From positions 1-11,675 of the forward strand of contig CAJPNS010000061.1 of NCBI GenBank assembly GCA_905372135.1: DNA of 11,675 nucleotides. Reading direction: 5' to 3'. The position numbers and the translations under genes are program-made. Shown one piece after another: positions 1 to 5,893 of the stretch (position 1 is its first letter; each line of letters starts with the position of its first letter). This DNA comes from Porphyromonadaceae bacterium. Lineage in GTDB: Bacteria; Bacteroidota; Bacteroidia; Bacteroidales; Paludibacteraceae. The notes beneath the pieces were generated by a model, which saw nothing but the letters and a program-made list of their open reading frames with translations, ran no database searches and was not told the origin of the DNA.

Positions 1-98
1 ATATAAAATCGATAAAAGAGAAGAAAACCAAGAAAGAATCTCGGTTTGGATGGAGGATGATAAATATGTTCGACGACAACAATGAAAGTAAGATATAG
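1..98 (+). CDS. ftsA: Partial C-terminus of probable cell-division protein FtsA
   Basis: An open frame enters from the left edge and ends at TAG 96-98, leaving a 31-residue tail. It is lysine-rich at first (IKSIKEKKTKKES) and then reads RFGWRMINMFDDNNESKI. The WRMINMF stretch can form a short amphipathic helix, as expected of the FtsA C-terminal membrane-targeting segment that tethers FtsZ filaments to the inner membrane. The identification rests mainly on position: ftsA directly precedes ftsZ in most bacteria, and this frame ends 51 nt before the ftsZ start. The actin-like domain lies outside the window, so a different upstream gene cannot be excluded. No promoter motif is evident in the 51-nt gap, which fits co-transcription with ftsZ. 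Confidence 0.55.
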   Translation, partial: IKSIKEKKTKKESRFGWRMINMFDDNNESKI

Positions 99-149
99 CG
101 AATAGTTTATACTGCAACTTTATCAATATGATATTTTAGATAAAAAGTA

Positions 150-1331
150 ATGACTGCTCAAGACTTATTGAAAGATATAAATTTCGAAAATCTAAATTAC
201 ACTATGACTGCCAAACACAATATAATAAAGGTAATAGGCGTAGGTGGCGGCGGATGTAATGCCGTAGCCAATATGTACAACGACAATGTCGAAGGAGTGA
301 CTTTCGTAGTATGTAATACCGACGACCAAGCCCTGCAAAACTCGCCTATCCCGAACCAGATACTACTCGGCGACGCCGGACTCGGTGCAGGCAACGACCC
401 CGAAAAAGCTCGCGAAGCTGCCCAAGCATCGCTGACGGAAATAAGAGATATGCTCATAGACAATGCCGAAGGCGCTACGGGCAAAGACGGAAGCCTCAAG
501 ATAAATACCAAAATGGCATTCATCACCGCAGGAATGGGGGGCGGTACAGGTACGGGAGCAGCTCCGGTGGTTGCCGAAGTGTGCCACCAACTCGGTATTC
601 TTACCGTGGGAATAGTAACTATACCGTTCGACTTCGAGCCGCCTAAAAAGATGCGTCAGGCTCTCGACGGCATAGCACGAATGAGCCCTTTCCTCGACTC
701 ACTGCTTGTAATACGCAACGACCAGATACCGAAGATATTTCCCGAACATAAATTTTCGTCGTTCATGCGGCTCGCCGACGGCATACTCGCAAATGCAGCC
801 AAAAGCATTGTGGAGATAATCACCAAAAAAGGATACATCAACGTCGACTTTGCCGATGTGTGTACCACGCTCAAAAACGGCGGACGCACCATAATGAACT
901 TCGGGCAAGCATCGGGCGAACACCGCGTTATGAATGCCATAAAAGAGGCAATGAATACTCCATTGCTATTCGAGTATGAGGTAGAAAAGACTAAAAAGAT
1001 GCTCATAGCCGTCTATACATCGCCGAGCAATGAGATAACGTCTACCGAAATGTCTGAAATAAAGTTGCTTATGGAGACTCTCGACAAAGATATCGACTTT
1101 ATCTGGGGAGCCTTCCTCGACGACTCGCTCGGCGACGAGGTGAAAATCACATTGATAGCCACCTGCTCCGACGACAATGTCGTACCAAAGCCTATCGACG
1201 TAATGATAAAAAACAACGAATATACCAAGATAAAAGACCGCTCGACCTTATACATCGAAGACCTCGACTCCAAAGAAGTACTGAAGCATATTCAAGAGAT
1301 ACCCGCCTACAAGCGTGTAGAAGGTTTATAG
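150..1331 (+). CDS. ftsZ: Cell division GTPase FtsZ
   Basis: FtsZ is the tubulin-like GTPase that polymerises into the cytoplasmic Z-ring and recruits the divisome. The 393-residue product has the nucleotide-binding motif GVGGGGCNAV (residues 30-39), GLGAGNDPEKAR (78-89), the tubulin signature GMGGGTGTGAAPVVA (128-142), and the T7 catalytic loop NVDFADV (231-237), whose Asp233 and Asp236 complete the GTPase site across the subunit interface. The C-terminal tail EIPAYKR (383-389) matches the conserved peptide that binds FtsA. The linker before it is short, about 40 residues after the globular domain ends near 340. Residues about 104-119 (NAEGATGKDGSLKINT) appear to be an insertion compared with the usual short turn before the KMxFITAG strand. 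A second in-frame ATG at 204 (also MTA) sits closer to the conserved core and could be the true start. There is no Shine-Dalgarno signal at either, which is normal for Bacteroidetes. Confidence 0.96.
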   Translation: MTAQDLLKDINFENLNYTMTAKHNIIKVIGVGGGGCNAVANMYNDNVEGVTFVVCNTDDQALQNSPIPNQILLGDAGLGAGNDPEKAREAAQASLTEIRDMLIDNAEGATGKDGSLKINTKMAFITAGMGGGTGTGAAPVVAEVCHQLGILTVGIVTIPFDFEPPKKMRQALDGIARMSPFLDSLLVIRNDQIPKIFPEHKFSSFMRLADGILANAAKSIVEIITKKGYINVDFADVCTTLKNGGRTIMNFGQASGEHRVMNAIKEAMNTPLLFEYEVEKTKKMLIAVYTSPSNEITSTEMSEIKLLMETLDKDIDFIWGAFLDDSLGDEVKITLIATCSDDNVVPKPIDVMIKNNEYTKIKDRSTLYIEDLDSKEVLKHIQEIPAYKRVEGL

Positions 1332-1407
1332 GGCGGAGACAACTACATATTGCAAAGAAAAACATCTATTTAGTATTAATTGTTATACAAAAAAAGTAAT
1401 CAAAAAA

Positions 1408-1875
1408 ATGAAAGTAAAAATCAGTTTAATTGCTATCGTAATAGCAGGTCTTATGGTCGCAGGAGCTTGCGGCAGTTCTATAGGTAGTATCGGCTCTTCT
1501 TCTTCGCCGGCTTATAGTGCCGGACAGTCGTTTGGTGGCTCTATACTCAGCTTGTATTCTAATTACAAACAAAACGGACGTATCGATCTTTCGAACGCCA
1601 ATACATTGCTACAGATATCTCAATTGGCAATGACTACCAATACTGTAAAAGAAAATCTTAAAAACAAAGATTTCTATCCGAGTTTCGTACAAGGAGCGGT
1701 ATTCGGTTCGCAGCAGAAGGTGAACCAAGGCAATATCGGCACTATTATCGATACCCTTACCGGACTCAACCTCGGAGGTATAGTAGAATCGGCTACAAGC
1801 GGCACTATCGATTCGTCTACGGCATCGAGTGTAACGTCGGCTCTGTCTTCGATATTCAATGTTATAGGCAAGTAA
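1408..1875 (+). CDS. Putative lipoprotein, function unknown
   Basis: I do not recognise this 155-residue protein. It opens with a typical export signal: MKVK, then a hydrophobic run (ISLIAIVIAGLMV), then AGAC at residues 18-21. Cys21 is a plausible lipidation site for signal peptidase II, although Ala at -3 is less usual than Leu. The mature part is rich in Ser, Gly and Asn. It starts with a flexible GSSIGSIGSSSS segment and continues with a more structured region (residues about 40-155) that alternates polar turns and short hydrophobic stretches, ending SSIFNVIGK. It begins 76 nt after ftsZ in the same direction, so it may be the last gene of that transcript. The terminator at 1914-1959 closes the unit. 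No cysteines remain in the mature protein apart from the lipidation residue. An anchored envelope protein is likely; a division role would be pure guilt by association. Confidence 0.8.
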   Translation: MKVKISLIAIVIAGLMVAGACGSSIGSIGSSSSPAYSAGQSFGGSILSLYSNYKQNGRIDLSNANTLLQISQLAMTTNTVKENLKNKDFYPSFVQGAVFGSQQKVNQGNIGTIIDTLTGLNLGGIVESATSGTIDSSTASSVTSALSSIFNVIGK

Positions 1876-1913
1876 TTAGCTCAGTATCAATTGTGCAGTA
1901 TTATCCCTCAGAC

Positions 1914-1959
1914 AAAAAGCTCTCAAACTCTTTTGTAAAGAATATCTTGAGCTTTTTTT
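1914..1959 (+). terminator. Probable intrinsic terminator after the putative lipoprotein gene
   Basis: The arm AAAAAGCTC (1914-1922) pairs perfectly with GAGCTTTTT (1949-1957), and the T-tract runs on to 1959. The 26-nt loop contains a small inner stem, CTTT/AAAG (1930-1933 with 1937-1940). It sits 38 nt after the stop codon, as expected for the end of the ftsZ-lipoprotein transcript. The long loop makes it weaker than the one at 5661. Confidence 0.6.
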
Positions 1960-1978
1960 GAAGGGATTGTTATATTTG
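1947..1978 (+). promoter_or_regulatory. Candidate promoter for murB
   Basis: TATATTTG (1971-1978) matches the Bacteroidetes -7 consensus TAnnTTTG exactly. A TTG at 1947-1949 lies 21 nt upstream at the expected -33 position. The -33 element overlaps the 3' arm of the preceding terminator. Transcription would begin about 70-80 nt before the murB ATG. Confidence 0.5.
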
Positions 1979-2062
1979 GTGTATCTCTACGAGACGAAAA
2001 GAAATAATATTCCAACAAAAAAATATTTCACAAACAGTTTCGGCTGTAGCATATAGTTTATT

Positions 2063-3070
2063 ATGATAGAATACAATTACCCCCTATTGCGACACAATAG
2101 TTTTGGTCTCGACGTCGTAGCCGAGCGTTTTTTCGGTTACTCCACCGACAGCGAACTCAAAGACTATCTCCGCTACGAGTACGACTCGTCTACTCGTATG
2201 CTACATATAGGCGGTGGCAACAATCTTCTCTTTACCGGCGATTTCAGCGGCACCATACTTCACTCTTCGATAAAATACATCTCTATCGAGAGCGAGACCG
2301 ACGATAACGTATTCGTTCGGGTAGGAGCAGGAGTCCTCTTCGACGACTTTTGCCGACAGGCAGTCGAATGCAATTGGGGAGGAGTCGAAAACCTATCGCT
2401 TATCCCGAGCCAAGTAGGTGCCGCGGCTATACAGAATATAGGAGCATACGGGGCTGAAGCAAAAGATACTATCGTAGAGGTCGACGCTATAGAGATTGCT
2501 ACGTGCAAAAGACGTACATTCGGCGTACAAGAGTGCAAATATGGCTATCGAAGCAGTATATTCAAGACCGCTCTCGAGGGGCAGTTTGTAGTATTATCGG
2601 TACTCTTCCGCCTCGATAAACACCCGAGACCCAATATCGAATATGCAGCACTCAGAGATTTCTTCGACTGCGGCTATACTCCAAACATAGAAGAAGTACG
2701 AGATGCTGTGGTATCTATACGCCAGTCGAAGTTGCCCGACCCCAAGCGGCTTGGCAATGCAGGTAGTTTCTTCAAAAACCCCTATTGTAGCAGAGCCGAT
2801 TTCGAACTCCTGCGCCGGCAGTACGACGATATGCCACACTACGACGTTTCCGACGACTTAGTGAAAATCCCCGCCGCATACCTTATCGAAAAGTGCGGAC
2901 TCAAAGGCAAACGCATCGGTAATGTCGGCGTATACGACCGGCAGCCGCTGGTGATAGTAAACTACGGAGGAGCCACTCCAAGAGAGATAGTAGCGCTTGC
3001 CGACGAGATCCGACAGAGCGTTAACCGAAAATTCGGCATCGACCTTATGCCCGAGGTCATTTATGTTTAG
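2063..3070 (+). CDS. murB: UDP-N-acetylenolpyruvoylglucosamine reductase MurB (type I)
   Basis: MurB is the cytoplasmic FAD enzyme that reduces UDP-GlcNAc-enolpyruvate to UDP-MurNAc with NADPH, the second committed step of peptidoglycan precursor synthesis. The 335-residue protein has the FAD-binding features expected: HNSFGLDVVAERFF (11-24), IGGGNNLLFT (49-58), and PSQVGAAAIQNIGAYGAE (115-132). Catalytic positions are preserved: Arg163 in YGYRSS, Ser235 in NAGSFFKNP (the proton donor), and Glu331 near the C-terminus. The Tyr162-bearing loop and the PAAYLIEKCGLKG motif (270-282) place it in the type I (E. coli-like) class. Length is normal. It has its own candidate promoter, so it may be transcribed apart from ftsZ. 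No clear terminator hairpin follows its stop. Confidence 0.96.
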   Translation: MIEYNYPLLRHNSFGLDVVAERFFGYSTDSELKDYLRYEYDSSTRMLHIGGGNNLLFTGDFSGTILHSSIKYISIESETDDNVFVRVGAGVLFDDFCRQAVECNWGGVENLSLIPSQVGAAAIQNIGAYGAEAKDTIVEVDAIEIATCKRRTFGVQECKYGYRSSIFKTALEGQFVVLSVLFRLDKHPRPNIEYAALRDFFDCGYTPNIEEVRDAVVSIRQSKLPDPKRLGNAGSFFKNPYCSRADFELLRRQYDDMPHYDVSDDLVKIPAAYLIEKCGLKGKRIGNVGVYDRQPLVIVNYGGATPREIVALADEIRQSVNRKFGIDLMPEVIYV

Positions 3071-3132
3071 GGCTATAATGCTTATATATTGTTTTTTGCT
3101 AACCGAAACTTCCATAATTGAAATAAAAATAG

Positions 3133-3140
3133 TACCTTTG
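3133..3140 (+). promoter_or_regulatory. Candidate -7 promoter element for the coiled-coil/zapA unit
   Basis: TACCTTTG fits TAnnTTTG exactly and lies 24 nt before the ATG at 3164, giving a leader of roughly 15-20 nt. The -33 region has no good TTTG at the expected distance, so only the -7 element is supported. Confidence 0.5.
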
Positions 3141-3163
3141 CAAAAAAGTAAATTTTTCGAACA

Positions 3164-3424
3164 ATGAGCAACGATTCTCGACAGATACTCGAGTTGGCAA
3201 TGCGGAAAATAGAAGCACTTGAAGCAGACAATAAGCAGCTGCAAAGAGATATTGCCCGCTTATCGGAGGTCGAAGCTCGGTACAGAGATTTGCTTGGTAA
3301 TTATGAGAGGTTGAAGTTGGCAAGAGCTTTCGGACAGTCGGAAGACGACAAAAAGAGGGCATATCGCCGACTGACCAATATGATTACGGAGATTGATAAG
3401 TGTTTGGAAATGCTCAACGATTAA
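3164..3424 (+). CDS. Small coiled-coil protein upstream of zapA (ZapB-like architecture)
   Basis: This is an 86-residue, highly charged, all-helical protein with no signal peptide or membrane segment, so it should be cytoplasmic. Residues about 8-55 carry heptad-type spacing of hydrophobics (ILELAMRKIEALEAD, LQRDIARLSEVEARYRDLL), indicating a coiled coil. The C-terminal part (about 60-86, KKRAYRRLTNMITEIDKCL) is a second helix. It sits 13 nt before zapA and almost certainly shares its transcript. Size, coiled-coil character and pairing with zapA resemble the Z-ring cross-linker ZapB of Proteobacteria, but I see no sequence motif proving homology. A division role is inferred from context only. 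Confidence 0.82.
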   Translation: MSNDSRQILELAMRKIEALEADNKQLQRDIARLSEVEARYRDLLGNYERLKLARAFGQSEDDKKRAYRRLTNMITEIDKCLEMLND

Positions 3425-3437
3425 AATCACTATTCCG

Positions 3438-3722
3438 ATGGACGAGTCAGAACGTCAGAATATAACGGTAAAAGTAGCAGGTAATATCTTTCCGCTCGAG
3501 ATAGCAAGCGATCAGGAAGAGTTTTACCGCAAAGCGGAAAGCATTTTCAAGCATAAAATGGAATATTACGAAAAGAAATATACGGAAAGCCCCCGAAATG
3601 CTATCGTGGCAATGGCTGGTTACGATATTACGGTATGTTTTCTAAGGTATATAGACTCTATCGACAATACGCAAGCTCTAAGAGAGCTCGAAAGACTCAT
3701 TGTCGGCAGAGACGACAGATAA
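3438..3722 (+). CDS. zapA: Cell division protein ZapA
   Basis: ZapA is a small cytoplasmic protein that binds and bundles FtsZ protofilaments at midcell. The 94-residue product has the family layout: an N-terminal beta segment (NITVKVAGNIFPLEI), then EEFYRKAESIFKHKMEYYEKKY, then a helical C-terminal part (NAIVAMAGYDITVCFLRYI ... ALRELERLI) that forms the dimer/tetramer coiled coil. I chose ATG 3438 over the longer frame from 3393 because the family begins just before the NITVKV strand and the longer version would overlap the preceding gene by 32 nt and add a non-conserved 15-residue leader. With this start the spacing to the upstream coiled-coil gene is 13 nt. The gene is followed by a structured spacer and then rny. 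Confidence 0.88.
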   Translation: MDESERQNITVKVAGNIFPLEIASDQEEFYRKAESIFKHKMEYYEKKYTESPRNAIVAMAGYDITVCFLRYIDSIDNTQALRELERLIVGRDDR

Positions 3723-3727
3723 AGGTA

Positions 3728-3877
3728 GCTTCGGTAGCGTTGCTCCTCTACTCCGCCCACTCTTTTCCGACAGAGCGAGCAGTAATATCTCCAACAACAC
3801 ATTCGATCTCCGACAAAACAGACGGTAGCGATACGGTTTGTTTTTGAAGCGAGCTGTATATCTTCTGTGTATGCAGC
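3728..3877 (+). ncRNA. Structured zapA-rny spacer: candidate 6S-like RNA or rny leader
   Basis: Three hairpins follow one another in the 204-nt gap. The first pairs 3739-3749 (GTTGCTCCTCT) with 3772-3783 (AGAGCGAGCAGT) through 11 bp with one bulged C and two G-U pairs. The second pairs 3814-3823 (CAAAACAGAC) with 3836-3846 (GTTTGTTTTTG), one bulged U, and is capped by GTA-GCGA-TAC, a GNRA-type tetraloop. The third pairs GCTGTATA (3853-3860) with TATGCAGC (3870-3877). GCTTC (3728-3732) can also pair with GAAGC (3846-3850), closing the first two into one unit. In many Proteobacteria the 6S RNA gene follows zapA directly, so a 6S homologue is a reasonable candidate. I found no clear promoter for an independent transcript, so an rny leader is equally possible. 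Confidence 0.35.
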
Positions 3878-3926
3878 AGGTAAAGTATTGTATAATTGAT
3901 GTAAAAGGAACAAAGAATCTAACTTA

Positions 3927-5480
3927 ATGATGAGTATATTATTTATTACGATTGCGCTCATTGGAGGCATAGGAATAGGTGTTTTGGTAAACTATCTTAT
4001 CGCCCGAAGCAAAGGCAATGCCATACTGAGGAAAGCAAAAGACGAGGCAGAAAGCCTCAAAAAAGCCAAGATGCTCGAGGCTAAAGAGAAGTTTATAAAC
4101 CTCAAAGCCGATTACGAAAAAGAGGTTGCCGAACGAGAACAGAAGTTGAGGCAGATGGAAAATCAGCACAACCAGAAAGAGCAAGCAATAAAGCAGAAAT
4201 ACCAAGAGATAAACCACAAAAACCAAGAACTCCAAAACGAGAATAAAAAGCTCGATGTCGTACGCGAAAACCTCAACAACCAAATCGTATTGGTCGACAA
4301 CAAACGCAAGGAACTCGACAAACTCAAAGCCGAAGAGATAGAGAAACTCTCGCACATATCGGGGCTATCGGTAGAGCAGGCAAAGGCACAGCTTATAGAG
4401 TCTATCAGAGACGAGGCTAAGACCGACGCTATGGCATACGTAACCGAGGTAATGGAAGAGGCTAAGATGACTGCCAACAAAGAGGCAAAACGCATAGTGA
4501 TACAGACCATACAGAGAGTTGCTACCGAGGCGGCTATCGAAAATTCGATTACGGTATTCCATATCGAGTCCGACGAGATGAAAGGACGCATCATCGGACG
4601 CGAGGGCAGGAATATACGTGCTCTGGAGGCGGCTACAGGCGTAGAGTTCATCGTCGACGACACACCGGAGGCAATCGTACTTTCGGGTTTCGACCCCGTA
4701 AGACGCGAAGTGGCACGCTTGTCGCTTCATCAGCTCGTTACCGACGGCAGAATCCACCCCGCACGTATCGAAGAGGTAGTAGCAAAGACACGAAAGCAGA
4801 TAGAAGAGGAGATAGCCGAAGTGGGCAAACGCACCACTATCGACCTTGGCATACACGGACTGCATCCCGACCTTATCCGCCTGGTGGGTAAGATGAAATA
4901 TCGTTCGTCGTACGGACAGAACCTTCTGCAACACTCGCGCGAGGTTGCCAACTTATGTGCTATAATGGCTGCCGAGCTCGGTCTGAATCCGCAGAAGGCA
5001 AAACGTGCCGGCTTGCTACACGATATAGGTAAGGTGCCCGACGACCAACCCGAACTGCCACACGCAATATTCGGTATGAATATCGCCGAGAAGTACAAAG
5101 AAAAACCAGATATCTGCAACGCAATAGGCGCTCACCACGACGAATTGGAGATGACCTCGCTACTTGCTCCCATAGTACAGGTATGCGACGCTATATCGGG
5201 AGCTCGCCCGGGAGCTCGACGAGAGATTGTAGAGGCGTACGTCAAACGTCTGAACGACCTCGAAAACCTTGCTATGAGCTACGAAGGCGTCGTGAAGACC
5301 TACGCCATACAGGCTGGTCGAGAGCTGCGAGTGATAGTGGGTGCCGACAAGATAGACGATACGGCTATCGAAAAACTCTCGTACGATATCGCCAAGAAGA
5401 TACAAGATACGATGACCTATCCCGGACAGGTTAAAATCACCGTTATCCGCGAGACACGCTCGGTAAGCTACGCCAAGTAG
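3927..5480 (+). CDS. rny: Ribonuclease Y
   Basis: RNase Y is a membrane-anchored endoribonuclease that starts mRNA decay and processing. The 517-residue protein is full length. A single N-terminal membrane helix (residues 4-24, ILFITIALIGGIGIGVLVNYL) is followed by a long charged coiled coil (about 30-195). A KH RNA-binding domain comes next with GRIIGREGRNIR (220-231), and then the HD phosphohydrolase domain, with LLHDIGK (363-369; metal ligands His365 and Asp366) and AHHDE (402-406). The C-terminal ~90 residues (ARPGARREIVEAYVKRLNDLE onward) are strongly conserved in the family. Two adjacent ATGs (3927 and 3930) are possible starts and differ by one residue. The gene follows the structured spacer after zapA and is followed by a branched hairpin. 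Confidence 0.97.
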   Translation: MMSILFITIALIGGIGIGVLVNYLIARSKGNAILRKAKDEAESLKKAKMLEAKEKFINLKADYEKEVAEREQKLRQMENQHNQKEQAIKQKYQEINHKNQELQNENKKLDVVRENLNNQIVLVDNKRKELDKLKAEEIEKLSHISGLSVEQAKAQLIESIRDEAKTDAMAYVTEVMEEAKMTANKEAKRIVIQTIQRVATEAAIENSITVFHIESDEMKGRIIGREGRNIRALEAATGVEFIVDDTPEAIVLSGFDPVRREVARLSLHQLVTDGRIHPARIEEVVAKTRKQIEEEIAEVGKRTTIDLGIHGLHPDLIRLVGKMKYRSSYGQNLLQHSREVANLCAIMAAELGLNPQKAKRAGLLHDIGKVPDDQPELPHAIFGMNIAEKYKEKPDICNAIGAHHDELEMTSLLAPIVQVCDAISGARPGARREIVEAYVKRLNDLENLAMSYEGVVKTYAIQAGRELRVIVGADKIDDTAIEKLSYDIAKKIQDTMTYPGQVKITVIRETRSVSYAK

Positions 5481-5482
5481 GG

Positions 5483-5536
5483 CAGAGGCTAACAAACGGT
5501 TGCCGACAACGACTAACGTTTAGTCGTCAGCCTCTG
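5483..5536 (+). other. Branched hairpin immediately after rny
   Basis: CAGAGGCT (5483-5490) pairs perfectly with AGCCTCTG (5529-5536). Inside it, ACGACTAA (5509-5516) pairs with TTAGTCGT (5520-5527) around a 3-nt loop, and GTTG (5499-5502) can pair with CAAC (5507-5510), overlapping the former by 2 nt. The result resembles a three-way junction. It starts 3 nt after the rny stop but has no U-tract, so it is not a classical terminator. A 3'-end stabiliser or transcript-processing structure is possible. Confidence 0.5.
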
Positions 5537-5660
5537 GGGAGATATGTTCTCCGACCCGAAGATAGGGTGTTGTACCGCATTAGCAGGTGGAAATAAGAGT
5601 TATGAAGTAAGTTGTTGCACTCACGACGAACTTATAATACAGGTAAACAATAATCGTATT

Positions 5661-5694
5661 GTATGGGCGAAAAATCTTTCGCCCATACTTTTTT
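5661..5694 (+). terminator. Strong intrinsic terminator downstream of rny
   Basis: GTATGGGCGAAA (5661-5672) pairs perfectly over 12 bp with TTTCGCCCATAC (5677-5688) around an AATC loop, followed directly by six Ts (5689-5694). Orientation fits termination of the zapA-rny transcript, about 180 nt after the stop. On the opposite strand no T-run follows, so it should not terminate ftsI efficiently. Confidence 0.85.
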
Positions 5695-5711
5695 ATTGCC
5701 ACCCCCTGTAC

Positions 5712-5731
5712 AGACAATTCACGAATTGTCT
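5712..5731. repeat. Perfect inverted repeat (hairpin)
   Basis: AGACAATT (5712-5719) and AATTGTCT (5724-5731) are exact reverse complements around CACG. There is no T-run on either side. It lies between two GGGCGAA-type hairpins and is probably part of the same dispersed intergenic repeat cluster. Confidence 0.6.
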
Positions 5732-5759
5732 CATCAATATCATTTAACACACGATGTAG

Positions 5760-5785
5760 GGGCGAAAACATGTGTTCGCCCTTTT
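5760..5785 (+). repeat. Second GGGCGAA hairpin, possible weak terminator
   Basis: GGGCGAA (5760-5766) pairs with TTCGCCC (5775-5781). The intervening AACATGTG extends the palindrome with one mismatch, and TTTT (5782-5785) follows. The core is the same as in the terminator at 5661 (GGGCGAAA/TTTCGCCC), so the two are copies of one hairpin family. Confidence 0.55.
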
Positions 5786-5823
5786 AAATAGTTGTGTTCG
5801 CACTTATAATAATCTTGTTCGCC
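5771..5823. repeat. Three direct copies of a TGTTCGC unit, period about 21-22 nt
   Basis: TGTGTTCGCC at 5771, TGTGTTCGCA at 5793 and CTTGTTCGCC at 5814 are direct repeats. The core GTTCGC falls at 5774, 5796 and 5817. The first two units stay similar beyond the core (CTTtTAA versus CTTaTAA). The first copy is also the 3' arm of the preceding hairpin. Confidence 0.5.
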
Positions 5824-5832
5824 CCCCCAATA

Positions 5833-5872
5833 CCTAACACCTAAAACCTCAAACAGCTAAACGACTAAACGC
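5833..5872. repeat. Degenerate short tandem repeat (CTAAACGA type)
   Basis: Units of 7-9 nt follow one another: CCTAACA, CCTAAAA, CCTCAAACA, GCTAAACGA, CTAAACGC. The last units closely resemble the array at 9384-9426 between pyrB and purD. Confidence 0.5.
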
Positions 5873-5893
5873 TTCAGCAACATCTCAACTTAG

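Larger units (their letters stand above)
5481..5893. other. 413-nt non-coding convergent region between rny and ftsI
   Basis: This gap separates the ends of two convergent genes. From left to right it holds a branched hairpin (5483-5536), an unstructured stretch to about 5646, a small palindrome ACAATA/TATTGT (5647-5662), the strong terminator (5661-5694), a perfect hairpin (5712-5731), a second GGGCGAA hairpin (5760-5785), three direct copies of a TGTTCGC unit (5771-5823), a C7 run (5822-5828) and a degenerate CTAAACGA-type repeat (5833-5872). I see no convincing gene in it. Its hairpin density is typical of dispersed intergenic repeats in this phylum. Confidence 0.75.

Noticed and set aside
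3393..3437. A longer N-terminus for ZapA beginning at ATG 3393
   Set aside because: It adds 15 residues not expected in the family and overlaps the preceding gene. The start at 3438 gives a standard ZapA.
3635..3847. A 70-codon plus-strand frame overlapping the zapA end and the structured spacer
   Set aside because: It overlaps zapA in another frame, begins mid-gene, and its second half is the hairpin region. Nothing protein-like is visible.
3939..4355. A 138-codon minus-strand frame rich in Phe/Leu/Val, superficially membrane-like
   Set aside because: It is the complement of the Lys/Glu-rich RNase Y coiled coil, which always yields such apparent hydrophobic frames.
4365..4934. A 189-codon minus-strand open frame inside rny
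   Set aside because: It lies wholly antisense to the well-conserved coiled-coil, KH and HD regions of RNase Y and has no recognisable domain or promoter. It is a by-product of rny codon composition.
5544..5747. A 67-codon plus-strand frame in the rny-ftsI gap
   Set aside because: It runs through the terminator stem and another perfect hairpin, so its codons are dictated by palindromes. There is no start signal or family resemblance.
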